7,184 nt of DNA from Oscillospiraceae bacterium. GTDB lineage: Bacteria; Bacillota; Clostridia; Oscillospirales; Acutalibacteraceae. Below the pieces are notes generated by a model. That model was given only the letters and a program-made list of their open reading frames with translations. It was not told where the DNA came from and did not search any database. Positions 1 to 6,489 of the stretch are shown here, in pieces. The translations under genes were made by a program, and so were the position numbers. Every line of letters begins with the position of its first letter. Within the stretch, counting starts at the first letter, position 1. Location of the stretch: NCBI GenBank assembly GCA_019422905.1, contig JAHZCM010000081.1, positions 1 through 7,184 of the forward strand, written 5' to 3'.

Positions 1-115
1 TCCGGTTTTGGTATCTGCTATCAATTTGCTATCAAATGCCCCGTTTCCGTTTCAAGAACCCAGTGTTTTCAAGGCTTTGCGGGTTTTGTCAGTTATTCCC
101 ACTCAATCGTTGCCG
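1..115. other. Candidate integration junction at the 3' end of guaA
   Basis: This stretch holds the last codons of guaA (from about 115 down to the stop at 93-95) and 92 bases of non-coding flank. The flank has the TGCTATCAA direct repeats (16-35), a second repeat TTTCAAG (50-56 and 67-73), and AACCC/GGGTT arms (57-61 and 81-85) too far apart to be a strong terminator. The guaA 3' end is an established insertion hotspot for islands that carry tyrosine integrases and restore the gene's end on entry. The repeats are what an attachment-site arm would look like. No integrase gene lies inside the window, so the assignment remains inference. Confidence 0.4.
16..35. repeat. Two 9-bp direct repeats, period 11
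   Basis: TGCTATCAA occurs at 16-24 and again at 27-35, two bases apart, so the copies sit one helical turn from each other on the same face. This spacing suits a protein-binding site such as the arm sites of a tyrosine recombinase. A binding protein is inferred, not shown. Confidence 0.6.
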
Positions 116-1652
116 GGGGCTTACCAGTGCAATCATACAGCACGCGATTGACGTGCTTGACCTCATTGACGATGCGGCTTGTGACCGTCTGGAGCAGGCC
201 CCACGGGATCTCCACCGCCTCTGCGGTCATGAAATCCGTCGTCGTCACGGCACGCAGCGCAACTGCATAATCGTAGGTGCGCTCATCGCCCATAACGCCC
301 ACGCTGCGCATGTTGGTCAGCGCGGCGTAATACTGGCTGACGCATTTATCCAAGCCGGCCTTTGCGATCTCCTCGCGCCAGATCGCATCGGCATCCTGCA
401 CGATCGCAATCTTCTCCGGCGTCACCTCGCCGATGATGCGGATCGCAAGTCCGGGACCCGGGAACGGCTGGCGGCTGACGAGGTATTCCGGCAGGCCCAG
501 CTCACGGCCAGCCTGCCGCGTCTCGTCCTTAAACAAATCGCGCAGCGGCTCGACAATCTCCTTGAAATCCACATAATCCGGAAGGCCGCCCACATTGTGG
601 TGCGACTTGATCACGGTGCTTTCGCCGCCGAGACCACTCTCCACAACGTCCGGATAAATCGTGCCCTGTGCGAGGAAATCCACAGCGCCGATCTTTTTGG
701 CCTCTTCCTCGAAGACGCGGATGAACTCTTCGCCGATGATCTTGCGCTTTTTCTCAGGCTCCTCTACGCCCGCGAGCTTATCGTAAAAGCGCTGGCGCGC
801 ATTGACGCAGATGAAGTTGAGTTCAAACTGTCCGTTCGGCCCAAAAACCTCGCAGACCTCCTCCATCTCGTTCTTGCGCAGCAGGCCGTGGTCGACAAAA
901 ACGCAGGTCAACTGCTTACCGACCGCTTTTGCAAGCATTGCCGCCGCGACAGAGGAATCCACGCCGCCGGAAAGCGCGCAGAGCACCTTGCCGTCACCGA
1001 TTTTTTCCCGCAGCGCCTTAATGCTCGTCTCCACAAAGGAATCCATCTTCCAGTCTCCCTTGCAGCCGCAGACCCGGTAAACGAAATTCGAGAGCATCTT
1101 CTTGCCCTCCTGCGTGTGAAGCACCTCCGGGTGGAACTGCAGCGCATACAGCTTCTTTTCCGGTATCTCCGCTGCGGCAACCGGGCAATTATCCGTATAG
1201 GCCGAAACGGCAAAGCCGGGCGCTGCCGCTTCCACGTAATCGTTGTGGCTCATCCAGCAGATGGTGTCCGGGCTGACATCAGTGAAAATCTCCGAAGCCG
1301 TATTCACATGCACGAGCGTTTTGCCGTATTCACGCTCCGGCGCTGTGCACACATGGCCGCCGAGCACATGCATCATCAGCTGGCACCCATAGCATAGGCC
1401 GAGCACCGGGATGCCCAGCTCAAAGATCGCAGGGTCAATCGTCGGCGCGCCGTCCACATACACGCTGTTCGGGCCGCCGGTGAAGATGATGCCCTTCGGA
1501 TGCTGTGCGCGGATTGCCTCAAGCCCCACGCGGTAAGAAACAATTTCACAATACACATTGCATTCGCGCACCCGGCGGGCTACAAGCTGATTATACTGCC
1601 CGCCAAAGTCCACCACAAGAATCTTTTCATTCTGCGCCATAAAATTGCACAC
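93..1652 (-). CDS. guaA: GMP synthase, glutamine-hydrolysing
   Basis: Converts XMP to GMP using glutamine and ATP, the last step of the GMP branch. From GTG at 1652 the protein has 519 residues; from ATG at 1640 it has 515. Both fit the usual two-domain enzyme of about 510-525 residues. Residues 11-195 form a class I glutamine amidotransferase domain with nucleophile C87 in GLCYGCQLM and H174/E176 in LQFHPEV. The ATP pyrophosphatase domain follows, with P-loop SGGVDSS at 228-234, VDHGLLRKNE, and GTIYPDVVES. The C-terminal dimerisation region contains RQPFPGPGLAIRI (394-406) and ends in the family-typical KPPATIEWE. The gene lies 36 bases after glmS and is the last in the cluster. The 3' end is intact, but its last codons coincide with a sequence known in other bacteria as an integration site for genomic islands. 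No convincing intrinsic terminator follows within the 92 bases available. Confidence 0.97.
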   Translation of the reverse strand: MCNFMAQNEKILVVDFGGQYNQLVARRVRECNVYCEIVSYRVGLEAIRAQHPKGIIFTGGPNSVYVDGAPTIDPAIFELGIPVLGLCYGCQLMMHVLGGHVCTAPEREYGKTLVHVNTASEIFTDVSPDTICWMSHNDYVEAAAPGFAVSAYTDNCPVAAAEIPEKKLYALQFHPEVLHTQEGKKMLSNFVYRVCGCKGDWKMDSFVETSIKALREKIGDGKVLCALSGGVDSSVAAAMLAKAVGKQLTCVFVDHGLLRKNEMEEVCEVFGPNGQFELNFICVNARQRFYDKLAGVEEPEKKRKIIGEEFIRVFEEEAKKIGAVDFLAQGTIYPDVVESGLGGESTVIKSHHNVGGLPDYVDFKEIVEPLRDLFKDETRQAGRELGLPEYLVSRQPFPGPGLAIRIIGEVTPEKIAIVQDADAIWREEIAKAGLDKCVSQYYAALTNMRSVGVMGDERTYDYAVALRAVTTTDFMTAEAVEIPWGLLQTVTSRIVNEVKHVNRVLYDCTGKPPATIEWE

Positions 1653-1657
1653 CCAAA

Positions 1658-1665
1658 CCTTCCTT
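1658..1665 (-). promoter_or_regulatory. Shine-Dalgarno site favouring a GTG start for guaA
   Basis: The leftward transcript reads AAGGAAGG, five bases from the GTG at 1652 (eight bases if AAGGA is taken as the core) and 17 bases from the in-frame ATG at 1640. Spacing therefore favours GTG. Homology alone would also permit the ATG. Confidence 0.55.
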
Positions 1666-1688
1666 ATTGTTTTTCACTCCGGCTTTTT

Positions 1689-3515
1689 TCATTCAACCGT
1701 CACGGATTTTGCAAGATTGCGCGGCTTATCGATATCGCAGCCCTTCATGGACGCCACGTAATATGCGAAAAGCTGCATGGGAATCACCGAGAGCGACGGC
1801 AGCATAAACGCGCTGATCTTCGGAACATAGAAAACCATATCCGTCTGCGCGGCAATTTCCGTTTTATCCTCCGTCGCAAGGCCGAGCACAACCGCGCCGC
1901 GCGCCTTGACCTCCTTGATGTTCGACATCATCTTGTCGAACAGGCGGCTGTCCGTCGCAAGGGCGATCACCAGCGTGCCGTCCTCGATCAGCGAGATCGG
2001 CCCGTGCTTCAGCTCACCCGCCGCATAGGCCTCCGAATGGATATAGGAGATTTCCTTGAGCTTAAGGGACGCTTCCAGGGAGGCCGCATAATCGACATTG
2101 CGGCCGATGAAGTACATGTCCTCGGCGTTAAAATACCGGGACGCAAAGAACTGGATATTCTCCCGGTGCGCCAGCATCGATTCAATCATTTCGGGAATGC
2201 GCTGCAGCTCGGCGATATAGCCGTCCAGCTGCTCCACCGTAAGACGCCCAAGCTGTTCGCCGATATACAGTGCCAACAGATAAACTACCGCAAGCTGCGT
2301 GCTGTACGCCTTCGTGGATGCGACGGAGATTTCCGGACCTGCCCAGGTATACAGCACATCGTCGGACTCGTTCGCAATCGTGCTGCCCACAACATTGACG
2401 ATCGACAGCACACGGCATCCCGCCCGCTTCGCTTCACGCAGCGCCGCCAGCGTATCTGCCGTTTCGCCGGACTGGCTGATGATGATCATCAGCGTGCGCT
2501 CGTCGATGATCGGCGTGCGGTAGCGGAATTCGGAGGCGACGTCCACCTCAACCGGGATGCGCAGCAGCTCCTCAAAGGCGTATTTTGCGACAACACCGAC
2601 ATGGTACGCCGTGCCGCAGGCGACGATGCAGATCTTTGTAAAGCGTCTGAGCTGCTCCGCTGTAAGCGTGATGTCATCGAGTACAACGCGCCCGTTCCGG
2701 ATGCGCGGCGCGATCGTATCGCGTATCGCCTTCGGCTGTTCGCAGATTTCCTTCATCATGAAGTGCTCAAAGCCGCCTTTCTCCGCGGCTTCGATGTCCC
2801 AGTCAATGTGCTCGGCGGTTTTCGTCACCGGCTCGCAGTCGCGGTTGTAAAACGCAATGGATTCCCGCGTCAGCACGGCGATTTCATTGTCCTTGAGACG
2901 GTAGATCTCCCGTGTATGCGAAAGAATCGCCGGAATATCGGAGGCGATGAAATTCTCTCCCTGCCCCGCGCCGATAATCAGAGGGCTGTCCTTGCGCACG
3001 CAGAAAATGCGGTCGGGATAGTCCGCGCAGATAATGCCCAGCGCATAGCTGCCCTCAACCTTGGAGATAACCTTTGAAATCGTCTCCAAAATGTCGCCGT
3101 GGTCATAGTATTCCAGAAGCTGCGCGACAACCTCGGTATCCGTTTCGGAAACGAACTGTACGCCGCGGTGCATCAGGTGATTTTTCAGATAGAGATAATT
3201 CTCAATGATACCGTTATGCACGACGGCGAACCGGCCGCCCTCGCTTACCTGCGGGTGGGAATTGATATCGCTCGGCGCGCCGTGTGTCGCCCAGCGCGTA
3301 TGGCCGATGCCCAGCGTGCCGCTGAGCGCCTTGCCGCCGTCGATCAGATCGCTCAGCACACGGAGCCTGCCCTTTGCCTTGACGACCTTGAGACCTTCCT
3401 CCGAAAAAACCGCCACACCTGCAGAATCATAACCGCGGTATTCCAGCTTCTCAAGCCCCTGCAGAAGAATGGGTGCCGCCGCATCACCGCCGATATAACC
3501 GACAATTCCACACAT
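1689..3515 (-). CDS. glmS: Glutamine:fructose-6-phosphate aminotransferase (isomerizing)
   Basis: Converts fructose-6-phosphate and glutamine to glucosamine-6-phosphate and glutamate, the entry step to UDP-GlcNAc and peptidoglycan. The 608-residue protein has an N-terminal class II (Ntn) glutaminase domain (about 2-235) and two SIS sugar-isomerase domains (about 285-425 and 455-595). The start is ATG at 3515 because the nucleophile must be the residue exposed after Met removal, and MCGIVGYIG supplies Cys2. A TTG start two codons upstream would bury it. Other visible residues are GHTRWATHG (71-79), NGIIEN (101-106), SQSGETADT in SIS1, and KEISYIHSEAYAAGELKHGP around 487-506. E488, H504 and the C-terminal K603 (LAKSVTVE) fall at the same positions as the E. 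coli catalytic residues. The enzyme therefore looks complete and active. It sits between purA and guaA, an unusual companion for purine genes. The 87-base leader is too short for a glmS ribozyme. Confidence 0.97.
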   Translation of the reverse strand: MCGIVGYIGGDAAAPILLQGLEKLEYRGYDSAGVAVFSEEGLKVVKAKGRLRVLSDLIDGGKALSGTLGIGHTRWATHGAPSDINSHPQVSEGGRFAVVHNGIIENYLYLKNHLMHRGVQFVSETDTEVVAQLLEYYDHGDILETISKVISKVEGSYALGIICADYPDRIFCVRKDSPLIIGAGQGENFIASDIPAILSHTREIYRLKDNEIAVLTRESIAFYNRDCEPVTKTAEHIDWDIEAAEKGGFEHFMMKEICEQPKAIRDTIAPRIRNGRVVLDDITLTAEQLRRFTKICIVACGTAYHVGVVAKYAFEELLRIPVEVDVASEFRYRTPIIDERTLMIIISQSGETADTLAALREAKRAGCRVLSIVNVVGSTIANESDDVLYTWAGPEISVASTKAYSTQLAVVYLLALYIGEQLGRLTVEQLDGYIAELQRIPEMIESMLAHRENIQFFASRYFNAEDMYFIGRNVDYAASLEASLKLKEISYIHSEAYAAGELKHGPISLIEDGTLVIALATDSRLFDKMMSNIKEVKARGAVVLGLATEDKTEIAAQTDMVFYVPKISAFMLPSLSVIPMQLFAYYVASMKGCDIDKPRNLAKSVTVE

Positions 3516-3522
3516 ACTCAAA

Positions 3523-3530
3523 TCCTCCCT
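3523..3530 (-). promoter_or_regulatory. Shine-Dalgarno site deciding the glmS start
   Basis: The leftward transcript reads AGGGAGGA followed by seven bases and then ATG at 3515. This is near-ideal spacing and supports 3515 over the upstream in-frame TTG at 3521, which would leave only one base of spacing. Confidence 0.8.
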
Positions 3531-3565
3531 TTCTATACGCCATATGCCATATCATAATATTTTTT

Positions 3566-3595
3566 GAAAGCGGGCAGCCGAGGTTGCCCGCTTTC
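3566..3595. other. Strong perfect hairpin in the purA-glmS gap
   Basis: An 11-bp perfect stem (GAAAGCGGGCA at 3566-3576 with TGCCCGCTTTC at 3585-3595) encloses eight bases, which can close further through G-U and C-G pairs to a four-base loop. In the leftward transcript it starts seven bases after the purA stop and is followed by a run of As, not Us, so it is not a canonical intrinsic terminator for this operon. On the plus strand a T5 run lies four bases past the stem (3600-3604), so termination of antisense transcription is conceivable. An mRNA stability or processing element between purA and glmS is the other reading. Confidence 0.6.
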
Positions 3596-3602
3596 CTGAT
3601 TT

Positions 3603-4883
3603 TTATCTGTAGATAATATCCTCACGCGCCGGGCCGTTGGAAACCATGGTGATCGGCACGCCGATATGTTTTTCAGCAAACTCAATGTAATTGCGCGCGT
3701 TCTCCGGCAGCTCCTCATACTTGCGGATACCGCTGATGCTGCACTTCCAGCCCGGCAGAACCTCCAGAACCGGCTTGCAGCGCTTCAGCTCCGTGGTCGT
3801 CGGGAAATAATCGATGCGCTTGCCGTCCAGCTCATACGCGACACAAACCGGAATCTCATCGAGATATCCAAGCGCGTCGAGCACCGTAAAGGCAACGCCG
3901 GTCGCGCCCTGCACCTGGCAGCCGTAACGCGCCGCGACAAGGTCGAGCCAGCCCATTCTTCTCGGCCGGCCTGTCGTCGCGCCGTACTCGCCTCCGTCTC
4001 CGCCGCGCTTTCTCAGCTCTTCGGCCTCTTCGCCGAAAATTTCGGAAACGAATTCGCCCGCGCCGACTGCGCTGGAATATGCCTTCACAACCGTGATGAT
4101 CTCCTTGATCTCATACGGTGGAATACCGCCCGCGCCAACAGCGCCGAAACCGGCGATCGGCGAGGAGGAGGTGACCATCGGATAGATGCCGAGATCCGGA
4201 TCCTTCAGGGAGCCGAGCTGGCCCTCAAGCAGAATTGTCTTGCCGGCCTTGACCGCCTCATGCAGCAGCGTAAAGGTATCCGCCACATACGGCGCAAGCG
4301 CTTCCTTGTATTCCATCAGCTTCGCGTAGATTTCATCGCGGTTCAGCGGCTCTGCCTTGTAGAGGTCCTTGTAGAGCACATTCTTGAGGTCGAGCACATG
4401 GTCGATCTTTTCCATGAGCGCGTCCTTGTCGTCAAACAGCTCGCCGACCTGGAAGCCGATCTTCGCGTATTCATCGGAATAACACGGCGCGATGCCGCTC
4501 TTTGTGGAGCCGAAGGACTTCGCCGCAAGGCGGGCCTCCTCCATGCCGTCCAGCGCCTTATGATACGGCATGACGATCTGGCAGCGGTTGGAAACCAGAA
4601 GATTCGGCATCGGCACGCCGCGATCCGTAACGGCCTTGATCTCGTCGATAAAGTTTTCAACAGACAGCGCTACGCCGTTGCCGATGATATTGATGATGTT
4701 CTTTCTGAAAATACCGGAGGGCAACTGATGCAGCGCAAATTTGCCGTACTCGTTGATAATCGTGTGGCCGGCGTTGCTGCCGCCCTGAAAACGCACGACG
4801 ATGTCCGAGGTCTCCGCAAGCATATCGGTGATTTTGCCCTTTCCCTCGTCGCCCCAGCAGGCGCCGACGATTGCCTTTACCAT
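3603..4883 (-). CDS. purA: Adenylosuccinate synthetase, divergent clade
   Basis: Catalyses GTP-dependent joining of IMP and aspartate to adenylosuccinate, the committed step to AMP; PurB then completes the branch. The 426-residue length is normal for bacterial PurA. The N-terminus carries the phosphate-binding loop WGDEGKGK (10-17; the catalytic Asp of the family is D12) and GGSNAGHT with catalytic His H40. Further motifs are GSTKSGIAP (125-133), VTSSSPIAG, the aspartate-binding loop GATTGRPRR (301-309), and SNGPAR near the C-terminus. Several positions depart from E. coli and Bacillus enzymes: the first motif reads GACWGDE not GxQWGDE, the EGAQG motif is EGQLG (220-224), the RVGxGPFPTE segment is AVGAGEFVSE, and the guanine-recognition TKLD stretch is TVLD (333-336). 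I recall this variant from other Clostridia, where it is annotated PurA, so the role is probably unchanged. The start is ATG at 4883, preceded by AAAGG 11 bases upstream. It lies 81 bases after purB. Confidence 0.94.
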   Translation of the reverse strand: MVKAIVGACWGDEGKGKITDMLAETSDIVVRFQGGSNAGHTIINEYGKFALHQLPSGIFRKNIINIIGNGVALSVENFIDEIKAVTDRGVPMPNLLVSNRCQIVMPYHKALDGMEEARLAAKSFGSTKSGIAPCYSDEYAKIGFQVGELFDDKDALMEKIDHVLDLKNVLYKDLYKAEPLNRDEIYAKLMEYKEALAPYVADTFTLLHEAVKAGKTILLEGQLGSLKDPDLGIYPMVTSSSPIAGFGAVGAGGIPPYEIKEIITVVKAYSSAVGAGEFVSEIFGEEAEELRKRGGDGGEYGATTGRPRRMGWLDLVAARYGCQVQGATGVAFTVLDALGYLDEIPVCVAYELDGKRIDYFPTTTELKRCKPVLEVLPGWKCSISGIRKYEELPENARNYIEFAEKHIGVPITMVSNGPAREDIIYR

Positions 4884-4964
4884 AATCGTTCAAGCCTTTC
4901 TCTGTTATATTCATATTGTCTATTCTGTCTCATATATGCCGAAAATACGGCGGACAGGCTGATT

Positions 4965-6395
4965 TTACAGGTTGATTTCCGCGGTTTCCGCTTCCGTATC
5001 GGCATAGCGCTCAAGCACCGGCTGCACGGTCTCCTTAAGGAAAATTTCCGTCTGGCGCGGCGCGCGGCCCACATATTTGTGCGGATCGACGATCCCTTTG
5101 AGCTCCTCCAGCGTGACGCCGAAAATCGGATCGTTTGCAATGCGCTCGAGCAGGTCGTTTTCGCCGCCCTCCTCCTTGATCACTCTGGAGGCCGCCATCG
5201 AATGTACGCGCACATGCTCGTGCAGCTCCTGCCGGTCCGCACCGCGCTTCGCGGCGTCCATCATGATATTCTCGGTCGCCATGAACGGCAGCTCGCGGCG
5301 CAGGTGCTGTTCAATGACCTTCGGATACACGACCAGGCCGTCCGCCACGTTCATCACAAGGTTCAAAATCGCGTCTGTCGCGAGGAACGCCTCCGGCACG
5401 CTGATGCGCTTGTTCGCGGAATCGTCCAGCGTGCGCTCAAACCACTGGGTCGAAGCCGTAATCGCCGGGTTCAGCGCATCGACGACCACATAGCGGGACA
5501 ACGAGGCAATGCGCTCACTGCGCATCGGATTGCGCTTATACGCCATTGCCGAGGAACCGATCTGGTTCTTTTCAAACGGCTCCTCCACCTCCTTGAGGTG
5601 CTGCAAAAGGCGGATATCGTTCGAGAATTTTGCCGCGCTCTGCGCAATGCAGCTCAGAACGTTCAGCATCTGGCTGTCGAGCTTTCTCGGATACGTCTGG
5701 CCGGAGACGGCGAAGCAGGTTTCATAGCCCATCTTCTCCGCGATCTTCGCATCGATCTTCGCGGCCATCCCGTCGTCGCCGTCAAACAGCTCGAGGAAGC
5801 TCGCCTGCGTGCCCGTCGTGCCCTTGGAGCCGAGCAGCTTTGCCTTGCCGATCTGATATTCAACGTCCTCAAGATCCATCAGGAATTCCTGAATCCAAAG
5901 CGTCGCGCGCTTGCCGACCGTCGTGGGCTGCGCGGGCTGGAGATGCGTGAACGCAAGCGTCGGCCGATCCTTGTGCTCCTCAGCAAACTTCGAAAGCACG
6001 CGAATGACGTTGACGAGCTTTTTCCGCACGATTTTCATGGCTTCCGTCATGATGATAATGTCGGTATTGTCGCCGACATAGCAGCTCGTTGCGCCGAGGT
6101 GGATGATGCCCGCCGCCTTCGGGCACTGCTGGCCGTAGGCATAAACATGGCTCATCACATCGTGGCGGACAAGGCGCTCGCGCGCTTCGGCGACCTCATA
6201 GTTGATATCGTCCGCATGGGCTTTCAGCTCATCCACCTGCTCCTGTGTGACGGGCAGGCCAAGCTCCATTTCACTCTCCGCCAGCGCGATCCAGAGGCGG
6301 CGCCACGTTTTGAACTTCATATCGGGCGAGAAGAGATATTTCATCTCCTTGTCGGCATAGCGGGAGGACAAGGGCGATTCGTAGGTGTCTCTCAT
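4965..6395 (-). CDS. purB: Adenylosuccinate lyase, animal-like type
   Basis: Cleaves SAICAR to AICAR plus fumarate and adenylosuccinate to AMP plus fumarate, so it serves both IMP synthesis (after PurC) and the AMP branch (after PurA). The 476-residue protein belongs to the fumarase/aspartase superfamily and should be a homotetramer. Visible motifs are RHDVMSHV (H78), IIHLGATSCYVGDNTD at 98-112, FTHLQPAQ with the probable general acid H151, and the signature loop QIGSSAMAYKRNPMRSER at 278-295 carrying the probable catalytic serine (S281/S282). Fumarase-family loops usually read SSxMP; here the proline is Ala285. Many segments match what I recall of human ADSL more closely than E. coli or Bacillus PurB, and the length is nearer to human (484) than Bacillus (about 431). 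The start is ATG at 6395 because homology begins at RDTYESPLSSRYA, with a purine-rich AAGGAAAG upstream. The frame extends to a GTG at 6467, but that extension runs through the intergenic hairpin and looks non-coding. Confidence 0.97.
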   Translation of the reverse strand: MRDTYESPLSSRYADKEMKYLFSPDMKFKTWRRLWIALAESEMELGLPVTQEQVDELKAHADDINYEVAEARERLVRHDVMSHVYAYGQQCPKAAGIIHLGATSCYVGDNTDIIIMTEAMKIVRKKLVNVIRVLSKFAEEHKDRPTLAFTHLQPAQPTTVGKRATLWIQEFLMDLEDVEYQIGKAKLLGSKGTTGTQASFLELFDGDDGMAAKIDAKIAEKMGYETCFAVSGQTYPRKLDSQMLNVLSCIAQSAAKFSNDIRLLQHLKEVEEPFEKNQIGSSAMAYKRNPMRSERIASLSRYVVVDALNPAITASTQWFERTLDDSANKRISVPEAFLATDAILNLVMNVADGLVVYPKVIEQHLRRELPFMATENIMMDAAKRGADRQELHEHVRVHSMAASRVIKEEGGENDLLERIANDPIFGVTLEELKGIVDPHKYVGRAPRQTEIFLKETVQPVLERYADTEAETAEINL

Positions 6396-6430
6396 ATTGT
6401 TATGCTTTCCTTTCTGCATAAAAACCACAC

Positions 6431-6464
6431 AAACGGAGCTGCCGGAACACCGGAAACTCCGTTT
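6431..6464 (-). terminator. Hairpin between purC and purB, possible weak terminator or attenuator
   Basis: An 8-bp outer stem (AAACGGAG at 6431-6438 with CTCCGTTT at 6457-6464) encloses a 3x3 internal loop, a 4-bp CCGG/CCGG inner stem and a four-base loop. In the leftward transcript it begins 25 bases after the purC stop. It is followed by GTGTGG and then five Ts (6422-6426 region on the complementary strand). The T run is detached from the stem by about six bases, so full termination is doubtful. Partial termination, an RNA processing site or 3'-end protection of purC mRNA are equally possible. The stem is seen in the sequence; its function is inferred. Confidence 0.4.
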
Positions 6465-6489
6465 CACATGCTTCTATTTTCGCCTGTAT

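Noticed and set aside
57..85. AACCC/GGGTT inverted repeat after guaA as an operon terminator
   Set aside because: The stem is five base pairs with a 19-base loop and no U run in the leftward direction, so it does not qualify as an intrinsic terminator.
3516..3521. TTG at 3521 as the glmS start
   Set aside because: GlmS needs Cys directly after the initiator Met to form its N-terminal nucleophile, and the ribosome binding site is correctly spaced for ATG at 3515.
3539..3552. Tandem GCCATAT repeat upstream of glmS
   Set aside because: Two copies of seven bases in an AT-rich spacer, with no partner element or known role; probably chance.
4904..4931. Promoter-like pair before purA (GAGACA, 16 bases, TATAAC on the minus strand)
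   Set aside because: The start of transcription it implies, near 4897, falls inside the purA ribosome binding site, so it would not give a translatable leader. AT-rich gaps produce such matches by chance.
4925..4957. Imperfect stem in the purB-purA gap (CTGTC/GACAG around GCCG/CGGC)
   Set aside because: The stems are only five and four base pairs with large asymmetric loops, too weak to call a terminator or riboswitch.
6396..6467. N-terminal extension of PurB from GTG at 6467
   Set aside because: The added 24 residues run through the intergenic hairpin and lack similarity to the family, whereas ATG at 6395 begins right at the conserved N-terminus.
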